From contig JFAX01000011.1 of the NCBI GenBank assembly GCA_000585015.1, positions 38,810 through 102,809 of the forward strand: a DNA stretch of 64,000 nucleotides, given 5' to 3'. Below are positions 33,688 through 42,856 of the stretch, in pieces. How positions within the stretch are numbered: the stretch's first letter is position 1; each line of letters opens with the position of its first letter. The position numbers and the translations under genes are program-made. A model generated the notes under the pieces. The model did not search any database. It was not told the origin of the DNA and saw only the letters and a list, made by a program, of their open reading frames with translations. This stretch comes from Candidatus Accumulibacter adjunctus. Its GTDB lineage: Bacteria; Pseudomonadota; Gammaproteobacteria; Burkholderiales; Rhodocyclaceae.

Positions 33688-35100
33688 TCAGCGCGCCGTC
33701 TTCATGATCTGCATGCCCTTGAGCAGGTTGAGTGCCTGATTGAGCTGGTAGTCCTTCTTCGACGCCAGTTCACGGCTGGGCATTTCGGCAGCCTCGTCGG
33801 CATCGTCCTTCGGCACGCTGCCCTTCGGCTTCGCCGGCGCCACCGGCTTGGCGGGTTTCGCCGGCGCTTCCTTGGCCGGCGTACTGCCTTCCTTGTCGTT
33901 GTCGAGATGGTGCTCGAGGTTGGCTTCGCGCAAGCGCTCGGCCGAGGTGCCGTTGGCGCTCTCCTCGACGACGATGTCCGGGACGATCCCCTTGGCCTGG
34001 ATCGAGCGGCCGGACGGCGTGTAATAGCGCGCGGTCGTCAGCTTGATCGCCGTGTTGCCCGGCAGCGGCAGGACGGTCTGCACGGACCCCTTGCCGAAGG
34101 TGGTGGTGCCGAGGACGACGGCGCGCTTGTGGTCCTGCAACGCGCCGGCGACGATCTCGGAAGCCGACGCCGAGCCACCATTGACGAGTACCACCATCGG
34201 CACGGAACGCGCCTCCGGCGGCAGGTTCCGGATGTAATCGTCCCGGCTGCCACGCAGGTAGTCGCTCGGCGAGGTCGAATACCGGTGCTTGGCATCGGGT
34301 GCGCGGCCGTCGGTCGAGGTGACCAGGGTTTCCGGCGGCAGGAAGGCCGCGGAAACTCCGACGGCACTGTTGAGGAGGCCGCCGGGGTCGTTGCGCAGGT
34401 CGAGTACCAAACCCTTCAGTGGCCCATTCCGGAAGAGGTCGTTGAGGTGCTTGACCACCGCCGCGCCCGTGTTCTCCTGGAACGAAGTGATGCGCAGGTA
34501 GCCGTAACCGTCCTCGACCAGTTTCGACTTGACGCTCTGCACCTTGATCACTTCACGCGTCAGGGTGACATTGATCGGTTTTGCCTCCCCCTTGCGGACG
34601 ATCGACAGCCTGATCTGCGACTTCGGCTTGCCGCGCATGCGTTTGACGGCCTCCGTCAGCGTCAGTCCCTTGACGAGGGTGTCGTCGATCTTGAAGATCA
34701 GGTCACCGGTCTTGATGCCCGCCCGGTACGCTGGCGTGTCCTCGATCGGCGAGACGACCTTGACGAGGCCGTCTTCCATGCCCACCTCGATGCCGATGCC
34801 GCCAAATTCGCCCTGCGTTCCGACTTGCAGATCCTTGAACGCGTCGGCGTCAAGGTAGCTCGAGTGCGGGTCGAGGTTGGAGAGCATGCCGCTGATGGCG
34901 TGCGTGATCAGTTTCTTGTCCTCGACCGGCTCGACGTAGCCGCTCTTGATGGCGTTGAAGACTTCCGCAAAGGTGCGCAGTTCCTCGATGGGCAGGCTGG
35001 CGCGTGTTTCCTTGTCAGCGATCGCCGAAAACTGCAGGCTGATCAGCACGCCGCCCAGCAACCCCGCGCCGACCAATCCGGCCTGTCTCAACTTGCCCAT
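33688..35100 (-). CDS. ctpA: Carboxy-terminal processing protease (S41)
   Basis: 470 residues: an N-terminal signal/anchor (AGLVGAGLLGGVLISLQF), a PDZ domain (GEFGGIGIEVGMEDGLVKVVSPIEDTPAYRAGIKTGD) and the S41 catalytic Ser in NGGSASASEIVAGAL with Lys in TTFGKGSVQ. A Lys/Pro/Ala-rich low-complexity tail follows. It cleaves periplasmic proteins, often peptidoglycan hydrolases, from their C termini. I use ATG 35100 since the track extension lacks a signal. It lies 148 nt after envC, the usual pairing. Confidence 0.93.
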   Translation of the reverse strand: MGKLRQAGLVGAGLLGGVLISLQFSAIADKETRASLPIEELRTFAEVFNAIKSGYVEPVEDKKLITHAISGMLSNLDPHSSYLDADAFKDLQVGTQGEFGGIGIEVGMEDGLVKVVSPIEDTPAYRAGIKTGDLIFKIDDTLVKGLTLTEAVKRMRGKPKSQIRLSIVRKGEAKPINVTLTREVIKVQSVKSKLVEDGYGYLRITSFQENTGAAVVKHLNDLFRNGPLKGLVLDLRNDPGGLLNSAVGVSAAFLPPETLVTSTDGRAPDAKHRYSTSPSDYLRGSRDDYIRNLPPEARSVPMVVLVNGGSASASEIVAGALQDHKRAVVLGTTTFGKGSVQTVLPLPGNTAIKLTTARYYTPSGRSIQAKGIVPDIVVEESANGTSAERLREANLEHHLDNDKEGSTPAKEAPAKPAKPVAPAKPKGSVPKDDADEAAEMPSRELASKKDYQLNQALNLLKGMQIMKTAR

Positions 35101-35248
35101 TCGTCTCACTCCAGTGCGCATCATCTTGTGTGCGTCGCCGATGGGTGGGCAGAAACCGTGCTCAAGCCCGCTGGCTGCTGCACAGGGGGGGTTCTGCTCG
35201 CCCATGCCCGTCGTCCGGGCCCGCTGGCGACGGGTTGTCAACAGGCCT

Positions 35249-36670
35249 TCAGTGCCTGGCGCCGACCCAGGCCATCGGATCGAGCGGTCTGCCCTGATGG
35301 CGCAGCTCGAAGTATAAACCGGATTCCGGATTGCCACCGCTGTTGCCGACGGTGGCGATCACCTCGCCCAAACGCGCTTCCTCGCCGACGTTCTTCAACA
35401 GCGACTCGTTGTTGGCATAGATCGACAGGTAGCCGCCGCCATGATCGACGATCATCAGGTTGCCGAAGCCGCGCATCCATTCGGCGAAGACGACCTTGCC
35501 GGCGGCGATGCTGCGCACCTCACTGCCATTGCTGGCCAGGATGAACAGGCCCTTCCAGTTGCTCCCCTCCTGTCGCGTGGTGCCAAAGCGATTGCTGACG
35601 GATCCTCGCGTCGGCAGGCGCAACTGTCCCTTCAGACGCGCCAGGCCAGCGGCGCCAGTCGTCGAGGACGCTTCCTCGGCACGACTTGCCGCCGCTGGCG
35701 ACACCGCGCGCGTGTCGCCGGCAGCGGCTTCCGCCGGCGATGCCGGCTCGCGGGCTTCGGGGGATCTTGCCGGCTCGCGCCGCTGCGCTTCACGGCGGGC
35801 GTCGCCCGCCTGCGCGGCAAGGATTCGCGCCAGTCGGTCGACGAGTTCAGCCAAGCGCCTCTCATCGCGCTGCAGGCTGCCGATCTCCCGCCGCTGTGCG
35901 GCGATCTGCTCCGAAACCTTGGCAAGAGCCAGTTGCCGCTGCTGTCGTTGCGCAATCAACCGGGCATGCTCCTCTCGCTGCCGGGCCTCGCTGGTGGCGA
36001 TCAGATCGGCCTGTTGGCGGGTCTCGCGGGCGAGCGCCTGCTGGCGCTGCAAGTTCGCCTCGATGTCGCGCAGGATCTCGCGCCGTGCACGGCCGATCAT
36101 CTCGAGATAGTGGAGGTCGCGCGCCAGCTGGTTCGGGTCATCGCCGTTGAGGAACATGCGCACTGGATCGGGATTGCCCCGCAGGTACTGTCGGTGCAGG
36201 AGGCGTGCCAGTTGCTCCTGCTGCGCGTTGAGTACCCGGCCGAGATCACCCGACTGCCTTTCCAGTTCGTTGAGGCGAGCCCGCAGTCTCTCGGTCTCGC
36301 TCCCCGTTTCGTGCAGTTGGCGTTGGGTGGCCGAGATGGCGCGCTCCGCTTCCTGCAACTGATCGACGGCGTCCCTGCGCGAACCTTCGGCGGCGCTCAT
36401 CTGCCGGCGAAGCGCTTCGATCTGGCTGCGCAGCGACTTCAGGTTGCCTTGCTTTTCAGCCACCTCGCCAGCGGCCGCCGGGTCCACGCCGGCCGCCGGG
36501 TGACGACTGCCGGCCATCGCTGCCGGCACCAGAGCGCCGAGCAGCAGGGCGAGGAGGCCCAGGCAGCGCCAGTTCGAGGCTGCGAAGGCGGCGGGCGCTT
36601 CGCTCCTGGCCGTCGTCGCTCGGCTGTTCGGCCCCGCTCTCGCCTGCCGACAGCCGCTCGAGGTGACCAT
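35249..36670 (-). CDS. envC: EnvC-like murein hydrolase activator (coiled coil plus LytM domain)
   Basis: 473 residues: signal peptide (CLGLLALLLGALVPAAMAG), long coiled coils at about residues 60-250, a Pro/Ala/Glu linker and a LytM domain (LRLPTRGSVSNRFG to LYFELRHQGRPLDP). The metal-ligand positions of active M23 peptidases are not kept: the motif regions read SNWKGLFI and YLSIYANNESLL, as in EnvC, which activates amidases (AmiA/B) rather than cutting itself. I place the start at ATG 36670 before the signal peptide; upstream codons in the track look non-coding. The divergent ArsR-type gene and its palindrome lie upstream. Confidence 0.87.
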   Translation of the reverse strand: MVTSSGCRQARAGPNSRATTARSEAPAAFAASNWRCLGLLALLLGALVPAAMAGSRHPAAGVDPAAAGEVAEKQGNLKSLRSQIEALRRQMSAAEGSRRDAVDQLQEAERAISATQRQLHETGSETERLRARLNELERQSGDLGRVLNAQQEQLARLLHRQYLRGNPDPVRMFLNGDDPNQLARDLHYLEMIGRARREILRDIEANLQRQQALARETRQQADLIATSEARQREEHARLIAQRQQRQLALAKVSEQIAAQRREIGSLQRDERRLAELVDRLARILAAQAGDARREAQRREPARSPEAREPASPAEAAAGDTRAVSPAAASRAEEASSTTGAAGLARLKGQLRLPTRGSVSNRFGTTRQEGSNWKGLFILASNGSEVRSIAAGKVVFAEWMRGFGNLMIVDHGGGYLSIYANNESLLKNVGEEARLGEVIATVGNSGGNPESGLYFELRHQGRPLDPMAWVGARH

Positions 36671-36856
36671 CGCGCTGCCTTGTTCGCGCCGGAAACTTTC
36701 GTCGGTGGTGCGCGAGAAGCGCTCGTGGGTCGGTCTGATGCTCGCCAATGAACGAAGCCGGTCCTGCAGGAACGTGAGAAGGCTGTGCCCGAACGCCGAC
36801 GCGAGGCGCCGCAAGCCGCCGAAATGCGGGGGCACTCCGTAGATCAGGCTTTTCTT

Positions 36857-36875
36857 TTATAATGCGCGATTATAA
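36857..36875 (+). promoter_or_regulatory. AT-rich palindrome before the ArsR-type gene (likely operator)
   Basis: TTATAAT-GCGCG-ATTATAA is a perfect 7-5-7 inverted repeat in otherwise GC-rich DNA. It includes TATAAT hexamers that can act as -10 elements. It lies 25 nt before the GTG of the ArsR-type regulator and 182 nt upstream of divergent envC. AT-rich dyads of this kind are typical ArsR-family operators, so self-repression is likely. Confidence 0.7.
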
Positions 36876-36899
36876 GATAAACGGCGATGCTGGCGAGAC

Positions 36900-37208
36900 G
36901 TGCCCATCAAGACGAGTCTGATCGACAAGCAGGAGCACATCGAGCAAGCGGCACGCGCGCTGAAATCGATCTCGCACCCGTTGCGCCTGAAGATCCTGTG
37001 CGTGATCGGGGACCAGGAGGCATGCGTGCAGGAGATCGTCGAGGCGGTTGGCACCTCGCAGAGCAACATCTCGCAACATCTCGCGATTCTGCGCGAAAAA
37101 GGTATATTGCTTGCCCGCAAGGAGGCCCACCGTGTCTTTTATCGGGTCGGCGATGAGCGGACATTGCAGCTCATCGGCATGATGCGCGAGGTATTCTGCG
37201 GCGGCTAA
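36900..37208 (+). CDS. ArsR-family regulator with a SqrR/BigR-like cysteine pair
   Basis: 102 residues (GTG start) with the winged helix HPLRLKILCVIGDQEACVQEIVEAVGTSQSNISQHLAILREKGI. Cysteines are at 34, 42 and 100. C42, just before the recognition helices, and C100 in the last helix occupy positions close to the reactive pair of persulfide-sensing SqrR/BigR proteins; classical ArsR or SmtB metal motifs are missing. The following rhodanese and glutaredoxin genes support a sulphur or thiol signal. A palindrome overlaps its promoter. A metal signal through the cysteines remains possible. Confidence 0.82.
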   Translation: MPIKTSLIDKQEHIEQAARALKSISHPLRLKILCVIGDQEACVQEIVEAVGTSQSNISQHLAILREKGILLARKEAHRVFYRVGDERTLQLIGMMREVFCGG

Positions 37209-37290
37209 GGCGGCAGCTTGGTGCCCCGCTTCAAGCCATCGCCTGCCAGCGCCTCTTGCGTCTGGTGGTCGCCATCGGTATCTGGAGCCT

Positions 37291-37713
37291 GTGTTGGAAT
37301 TCGTACAACAGAACATCTTTCTCATTGCCATCGCAATAGTCAGCGGCGGCATGTTGCTGGTGCTGACGTTCCGCCGCCCGGGCGGAGCGAAAGCGGTCAC
37401 GGCGAGTGAGGCGACGATGCTGATCAACCGCGAGAGCGCGCAGGTGATCGACATCCGCGACCCGAATGAGTACATCGCCGGGCATCTCGTCGACTCGCGC
37501 AACATTCCGGCGGCTTCGTTGGCGGAGCGTGCTGGCGAACTCGAGCAGTTCAAGGAGAAGCCGTTGATTCTCGTCTGCCAGTCCGGAGCGCGGTCGCAGG
37601 TGGCCTGCGGGACGCTTGGCAAACTGGGCTTCGTACGCGTGCACAATCTGGAAGGGGGTATCGCCGCGTGGGGCGAGGCCGGGCTGCCGCTGAAGAAGGG
37701 GGCGCGTCGATGA
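37291..37713 (+). CDS. Membrane-anchored rhodanese-domain protein
   Basis: 140 residues with one N-terminal helix (IFLIAIAIVSGGMLLVLTF) and a rhodanese domain holding VIDIRDPNEYIAGHLVDSRNIP and the active-site Cys96 in LVCQSGARSQVA. It probably transfers sulphane sulphur at the membrane. The start is GTG 37291, with TTG 37294 as an alternative. It follows the ArsR-type gene by 82 bp and its stop overlaps the glutaredoxin ATG, a common arrangement before grxC-secB in betaproteobacteria. Confidence 0.9.
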   Translation: MLEFVQQNIFLIAIAIVSGGMLLVLTFRRPGGAKAVTASEATMLINRESAQVIDIRDPNEYIAGHLVDSRNIPAASLAERAGELEQFKEKPLILVCQSGARSQVACGTLGKLGFVRVHNLEGGIAAWGEAGLPLKKGARR

Positions 37714-37985
37714 GCGTTCGGGTGCCGGTGCTGATGTACTCGACGGCGGTCTGCCCCTACTGCATCCGCGCCGAACAACTCCTCCGCGCCCGGGGCGTCG
37801 CCGAGATCGAGAAGGTGCGGATCGATCTCGATCCCGAACGGCGCAGCGAAATGCAGGTACGGACTGGCCGACGCACCGTGCCGCAGATCTTCATTGGCGC
37901 AACACACGTTGGCGGTGCCGACGACTTGGTTGCACTCGATCGTTCCGGCAAGCTGCTGCCACTCCTCGCCGGCGAGAGTGCCTGA
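37710..37985 (+). CDS. grxC: Glutaredoxin 3
   Basis: 91 residues with the dithiol site VCPYCIRAEQLL, the cis-Pro TVPQIFI and GGADDLVALDRSGKL. It reduces disulphides and glutathionylated proteins in the cytoplasm; the glutathione genes gshA and gshB occur later in the window. The ATG overlaps the rhodanese stop (ATGA), which corrects the track start by 14 codons. secB follows after 54 bp. Confidence 0.95.
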   Translation: MSVRVPVLMYSTAVCPYCIRAEQLLRARGVAEIEKVRIDLDPERRSEMQVRTGRRTVPQIFIGATHVGGADDLVALDRSGKLLPLLAGESA

Positions 37986-38039
37986 GCCCTGGTTGCCGGG
38001 TTTCGTTGATCCATTTTCTACCCTTGGCCGAAAGCTACC

Positions 38040-38507
38040 ATGAGCGAACAAGAAAACCCCGTATTTGCAATCGAGAAGATCTATATCAAGGATTTCTCGC
38101 TGGAGGTGCCCAATGCGCCCCAGATTTTTCTCGAGCGCGAGTCACCCCAGGTCGGCATCCAGTTGCAGAGCAATGCGCAGGCTATCGGCGAAGGAATCTT
38201 CGAGGTCACGCTGACCACCACCGTGACCTCCAAGATCGGGGAGAAGACCGTATTCCTCGTCGAGGTTGGGCAGGCGGGCATCTTTCGCGTGCAGAACGTG
38301 CCAAGCGAGAACATGGATCCGCTGCTGTCGATCGCCTGTCCCAACATCCTCTTCCCGTACGCGCGCGAGGCGGTGTCCGATGCCGTCACTCGTGCTGGCT
38401 TCGCGCCCGTGATGCTGCAGCCGGTGAACTTCGAAGCGCTCTACATGTCTCGCCTGCAACAGCAGCAGGAAGCGGCCGGTGGTGCGGCCGGCGAGGCGAC
38501 GGCCTGA
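38040..38507 (+). CDS. secB: Protein-export chaperone SecB
   Basis: 155 residues with the SecB hallmarks FAIEKIYIKDFSLEVPNAP, SENMDPLLSIACPNILFPYAREAVSDAVTRAGF and the C-terminal LQPVNFEALY segment. A variable Gln/Glu/Ala-rich tail follows. It keeps precursor proteins unfolded and delivers them to SecA. It is 3 nt before the SH3-domain gene. In many relatives gpsA follows; that gene is not seen here. Confidence 0.97.
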   Translation: MSEQENPVFAIEKIYIKDFSLEVPNAPQIFLERESPQVGIQLQSNAQAIGEGIFEVTLTTTVTSKIGEKTVFLVEVGQAGIFRVQNVPSENMDPLLSIACPNILFPYAREAVSDAVTRAGFAPVMLQPVNFEALYMSRLQQQQEAAGGAAGEATA

Positions 38508-38510
38508 GCC

Positions 38511-38945
38511 ATGCCGCGCTTGCTCGGCGCGTTGCTTGCGGCCGGTCTGGCGGCGCCAGCGTTGGCCATCGAGTATCGCACCGTCGACGTGCCGACCGTC
38601 CTTTATGACGCGCCGTCGCAGAGGGGGGGCAAGTCGTTCGTCATCCGGCGCGGGACCCCGGTCGAACTCGTGGTCAACCTCGAAGGATGGTCAAAGGTGC
38701 GTGATGCCGATGGCGGGTTGGCCTGGATCGAGGCAAAGCACCTCGTCAAGCGGCGGACTGTCATCGTCACCACGCCGCGCGCCCAGATCCGGCTGAGTCC
38801 CGAGGAGTCGGCACCCATCGCCTTTGAGGCGGCCAGAAATGTGTCGCTGAACTTTCTCGAGACCGCCCCGGGTGGTTGGGTCAAGGTGCGTCATCGCGAC
38901 GGCGAAACGGGCTTCGTGCGCGCCAACCAGGTCTGGGGCCTGTGA
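38511..38945 (+). CDS. Periplasmic SH3-domain protein
   Basis: 144 residues: a signal peptide (LLGALLAAGLAAPALA) followed by two bacterial SH3-like repeats, IEYRTVDVPTVLYDAPSQRGGKSFVIRRGTPVELVV with WSKVRDADGGLAWI, and IRLSPEESAPIAFEAARNVSLNFL with WVKVRHRDGETGFV. Such domains bind peptidoglycan peptides or proteins in the periplasm. It starts 3 nt after secB and is the last gene of this run. The specific role is unknown. Confidence 0.82.
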   Translation: MPRLLGALLAAGLAAPALAIEYRTVDVPTVLYDAPSQRGGKSFVIRRGTPVELVVNLEGWSKVRDADGGLAWIEAKHLVKRRTVIVTTPRAQIRLSPEESAPIAFEAARNVSLNFLETAPGGWVKVRHRDGETGFVRANQVWGL

Positions 38946-39470
38946 GCTGACGGTCCGTCGCATTGTAGCTGGTCGAGCCGACGGGCGGCCGGTCGCGATT
39001 GCCGGGCTTCCTTCCCTGCTGCTGGCCGTTGGTGCTCGCGCGCCGAGTCTGCGTCTCGGCTTCGCGCGGCCTGCGATCCCCGTTTGACGAGACGCATTGC
39101 CCGCCGCGGAACATGCCGTTCCTGCGGTCGCGTCTGTCTTCACCGACGGTCCATTTCCTGCCCGTGCGCCGCACCCGGCGGCACCAACTGTGCCGGATCC
39201 TCGGGACAAGGGCGATCGTCGGTGCTGCGCCTGCCACGCGCCGCTATTCACCCGTTCCCCGCTGACCGCGCGGTCACACCCTGGGTCATCCTCGGTACGG
39301 GCCGGTCGAGGCCCGGTTGCGCCATCGAACCGCAATGTGGGCCTGCGATGCTGCGGCGGCCGTCCGCTCGGTGTCGATCGAGCAGCGCGCGCAGGTGTTT
39401 GCGGCAAGCGGGCATGAAACGTGCTTGCCCACTCCGTGCGTTTCTTGTTTCAAAGGAGGTATGCACGAAC
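38946..39470. other. Gene-free region, 525 bp
   Basis: Very GC-rich. The track ORFs here have no recognisable product, and the long ORF entering from 39084 is an upstream extension of the reductase gene. GCCGAG-TCTGCGT-CTCGGC (39042-39060) is a short hairpin that may end the secB run. An excellent AAAGGAGGT ribosome site sits at the right end. I see no remnant of gpsA, though a diverged relic could be missed. Confidence 0.45.
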
Positions 39471-40592
39471 ATGCACAAGAGTCTATTTTCTCGCCATACG
39501 CTGGCCGGGCTGCGCCTGGCCAATCGCATCGTCATGGCACCGATGAACCGCAACCGTGCCTGTGACACACAACTCGCGCCGACCGCGATGAGCGCGCTGT
39601 ATTACGCTCAGCGGGCGTCGGCGGGGCTGATCGTTGCCGAGGGGACTCCGGTCTCGCCGCAGGCCCGCGGTTGCGCGCGCACTCCGGGAATCTACACGCC
39701 GGCACAGATTGTCGCCTGGCGCAACGTCACGCGCGCGGTGCACCGAGCGGCTGGGCGCATCTACCTGCAGTTGTGGCATGTCGGGCGTGTCGGCCACTGC
39801 AGCCTGCGGGCTGATGGTTCGCCACCCGTCGGACCGAGCACCATCGGCTTGAGCGCCGACCGGGTGCCGGTCCTCGCAGGCGGCCACGAGCCGGTTCTGG
39901 TTCCTTGCCATCCACCTCGTGCGCTACGCACGCACGAAGTCCGCGAGGTGGTGGCGGATTTTGCGCGTGCCGCAGCGAACAGCCTGGCAGCCGGCTTCGA
40001 CGGGGTCGAGATCCATGCCGCCAATGGCTATCTCTTCGATCAGTTCCGTTGTCCCTACCTCAACGATCGCAGCGACGAATATGGCGGTACGACAGGAAGA
40101 CGCTGGCGCTTCCTGCTCGAGACGGTAGCGGCGGTTGCCTCGGTGGTCGGCAGCGAGCGCGTCGGCGTCCGCATCTCGCCGCTGGGGGTCGCACACGAGA
40201 TGCAGCCCGATCCGGCGCCGCTGTTCACCTATGGCCAACTGGCGTACCAACTCGCTCGCATGCGGGTCGGCTACCTGCACGTGTATGACCAGTCCGCGAG
40301 CTGGATTCACGATCCTGCCAGCGAATTGCTGCAGCACCTGCGAGCGTGTTACGGCGGCAGCATCATCCTCTGCGGCGGATTCGACCGGCAGCGCGCCGAA
40401 GCTGCATTGTCCTCGGACAACGCCGATCTGGTCGCCTTCGGCAAGCACTTCATCGCCAACCCGGATCTCGTCCACCGTCTGCGGATCGGCGCGCCCCTTG
40501 CGGCCTACGACGCAAAGACGATCTACAAGGGGGGCGAAAGCGGCTACATCGACTATCCCTCACTCGCCGAGGAGGCGGTTGCCGAAGCCTGA
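39471..40592 (+). CDS. Old yellow enzyme-type flavin reductase
   Basis: 373 residues beginning MHKSLFSRHTLAGLRLANRIVMAPMNRNRA. The FMN and substrate motifs of the OYE family are there: QLWHVGRVGH, the HxxN pair in EIHAANGYLFDQF, LNDRSDEYGGTTGRRWRFLLE and the phosphate-binding CGGFDRQRAEAAL. It likely reduces activated C=C bonds with NAD(P)H. Its natural substrate is unknown. The start is fixed by AAAGGAGGT about 10 nt upstream; the track ORF begins 129 codons too early. It is a single-gene unit between two gene-free stretches. Confidence 0.9.
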   Translation: MHKSLFSRHTLAGLRLANRIVMAPMNRNRACDTQLAPTAMSALYYAQRASAGLIVAEGTPVSPQARGCARTPGIYTPAQIVAWRNVTRAVHRAAGRIYLQLWHVGRVGHCSLRADGSPPVGPSTIGLSADRVPVLAGGHEPVLVPCHPPRALRTHEVREVVADFARAAANSLAAGFDGVEIHAANGYLFDQFRCPYLNDRSDEYGGTTGRRWRFLLETVAAVASVVGSERVGVRISPLGVAHEMQPDPAPLFTYGQLAYQLARMRVGYLHVYDQSASWIHDPASELLQHLRACYGGSIILCGGFDRQRAEAALSSDNADLVAFGKHFIANPDLVHRLRIGAPLAAYDAKTIYKGGESGYIDYPSLAEEAVAEA

Positions 40593-40815
40593 GACCCGAC
40601 GCCCGGTGGTGCCGTGGCCGGCGCTCTTCAGGTAGCCTTGAATCGGTCGTTGTCGTGGCTGAGCACGGGCGCTTGAGTCGACGATGCAGGTGCGCGGTCG
40701 CGACGACCTGCCGGTCCGACGATGGCCGCGTGGATCGCCTTATACTGACGGGAGTGGGCTATCGGACGCCAGTCCCCGCCCCGACCCGGTAGCCGATCAC
40801 CTCAGGAGACAAACC

Positions 40816-42819
40816 ATGCCTCTATCCTCCCACCCCATGGCCTCTTCGCTGCGTGCTTCGGATACCGGCAAGATCGTCACCGCCGACGAAGCGGTGCGGC
40901 TGATTCGTGACGGCGACACGATCGCCACCAGCGGCTTCGTCGGCATCGGCTTTGCCGAGAACATCGCCATCGCTCTCGAGGAGCGTTTTCTCGCCAGTCA
41001 GGGCAGCGACCCCGAGGGCCTCGGCAGACCGCGCAACCTGACCCTGGTGTATGCCGCGGGGCAGGGCGACGGCAAGGCGCGGGGGCTCAACCATTTCGGC
41101 CACGACGGGATGCTCGCGCGCGTGATTGGTGGTCACTGGGGTCTCGTGCCGAAGCTGCAGGCGCTGGCGGTGGCCGACCGCGTCCAGGCCTACAACCTGC
41201 CGCAGGGGGTGATCGCACACCTGTTTCGCGACATCGCAGCCGGCAAGCCGGGGACGATCACCCGTGTCGGACTTGGCACCTTCGTTGATCCACGGTTTGG
41301 CGGTGGCAGACTGAACGCGTCGACCAGCGAGGAACTCGTCCGCGTGCTGCCGATCGATGGCGAGGAGTACCTGTTCTACAAGGCCTTTCCGATTCATGTC
41401 GGAATCATCCGCGGCACCACTGCCGACGCCGACGGCAACGTGACGATGGAGCGGGAAGCGCTGACGCTGGAAGCACAGGCGATCGCGATGGCGGCGCGGA
41501 ACTCGGGTGGTGTGGTCATCGTCCAGGTCGAGCGCATCGCCGAGCGTGGCACGCTCAATCCGCGGCAAGTGAAGATCCCGGGGGTTCTGGTGGACTGTGT
41601 CGTGGTTGCCGAGAAGCCGGAATACCACATGCAGACCTTCGGCGAACAGTACAGCGCGGCATTTGCCGGTGAGATCCGCGTACCGCTGTCGGCGATTCAG
41701 CCGATGCCGATGAGCGAACGCAAGATCATCGTGCGCCGCGCGGCGTTCGAGCTGCAGGCCAACGCCGTGGTCAACCTCGGGATCGGCATGCCCGAAGGGA
41801 TCGCGAGCGTTGCCGCCGAGGAGAAGATCTCCGATCTGGTGACGATGACCGCCGAACCCGGAGTGATTGGCGGGATCCCTGCGGGCGGGCTCAACTTCGG
41901 TGCGGCGACCAACGCGCAGGCGATCATCGATCAGCCGAGTCAGTTCGATTTCTATGACGGCGGCGGTCTTGACCTGGCCTTTCTCGGTCTCGCCCAGGCG
42001 GATCGCCAGGGCAACCTGAATGTCTCGCGCTTCGGCCCGCGTCTGGCTGGCGCCGGTGGTTTCATCAACATCTCGCAGAACGCCAGGAAGGTGGTCTTCG
42101 TCGGCACCTTCACTGCTGGCCAGCTCGAGGTGACGGTCGAGGAGGGTCGCCTGCGCATCCTGCGCGATGGCCAGGCCAGGAAGTTCGTCAACGAGGTCGA
42201 GCACAGGACCTTCAGCGGCCGCGAAGCGCAGCGACGAGGCCTGACGGTGCTCTACATCACCGAACGTTGCGTTTTCCGCCTCTGTTCCGAGGGGCTCGAG
42301 CTGGTCGAGATCGCGCCGGGTGTCGACCTGCAACGCGACATTCTCGACCGGATGGACTTCGTTCCGGTGATGCACTCGGCGCCGCTTCTGATGGACCCGC
42401 GGATCTTCCGCGACGAACCGATGAAACTGCGTTCGCAGCTGCTGGCGCTGCCGCTCGCCGAGCGCCTCTCCTACGATGCGGCGAAGAACATCCTGTTCAT
42501 CAACTTCGAGGGGCTTGACATCCGTAGCCCGGCCGACATCGAGGCGGTGCGGCGGGCGGTCATCGAGCGGCTGGCGCCCGTCGGCCGGCGGGTGAATGCC
42601 GTGGTCAACTATGACCGGTTCTCGATCCTGCCCGAACTGGTCGACGAGTACATCGAGATGGTCAAGGGCCTGATGGAGACCTGCTATCACGATGTGACGC
42701 GCTTCACCTCGAACACCTTCCTGCGTGCCCGGCTGCGCGAGGCCCTCGAGAAGCGGCAGATCGCTGCGCGCAGCTTCGGCACTGCTGCCGAAGCAGAGGC
42801 AGAGCTCGGGCGTCGCTGA
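40816..42819 (+). CDS. Fused acyl-CoA:carboxylate CoA-transferase with extra C-terminal domain
   Basis: 667 residues. Residues about 20-530 are a fused alpha-beta CoA-transferase of the propionate/acetate type: [26 protein letters not shown], the catalytic-Glu region [27 protein letters not shown] and [20 protein letters not shown]. Residues about 535-667 ([36 protein letters not shown] to the end) lie beyond the roughly 520-residue family norm and look like a small alpha/beta domain. Likely substrates are acetate, propionate or 3-hydroxyacids. The start has AGGAGAC upstream; the track ORF begins 44 codons earlier. Confidence 0.85.
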   Translation: MPLSSHPMASSLRASDTGKIVTADEAVRLIRDGDTIATSGFVGIGFAENIAIALEERFLASQGSDPEGLGRPRNLTLVYAAGQGDGKARGLNHFGHDGMLARVIGGHWGLVPKLQALAVADRVQAYNLPQGVIAHLFRDIAAGKPGTITRVGLGTFVDPRFGGGRLNASTSEELVRVLPIDGEEYLFYKAFPIHVGIIRGTTADADGNVTMEREALTLEAQAIAMAARNSGGVVIVQVERIAERGTLNPRQVKIPGVLVDCVVVAEKPEYHMQTFGEQYSAAFAGEIRVPLSAIQPMPMSERKIIVRRAAFELQANAVVNLGIGMPEGIASVAAEEKISDLVTMTAEPGVIGGIPAGGLNFGAATNAQAIIDQPSQFDFYDGGGLDLAFLGLAQADRQGNLNVSRFGPRLAGAGGFINISQNARKVVFVGTFTAGQLEVTVEEGRLRILRDGQARKFVNEVEHRTFSGREAQRRGLTVLYITERCVFRLCSEGLELVEIAPGVDLQRDILDRMDFVPVMHSAPLLMDPRIFRDEPMKLRSQLLALPLAERLSYDAAKNILFINFEGLDIRSPADIEAVRRAVIERLAPVGRRVNAVVNYDRFSILPELVDEYIEMVKGLMETCYHDVTRFTSNTFLRARLREALEKRQIAARSFGTAAEAEAELGRR

Positions 42820-42856
42820 ACGACCACGACCGCCAGCTGCCGTCCGGAGGAGAAGC

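Noticed and set aside
35249-35700. EnvC LytM domain as an active metallopeptidase
   Set aside because: Zinc-ligand positions of M23 enzymes are not conserved, matching the amidase-activator type.
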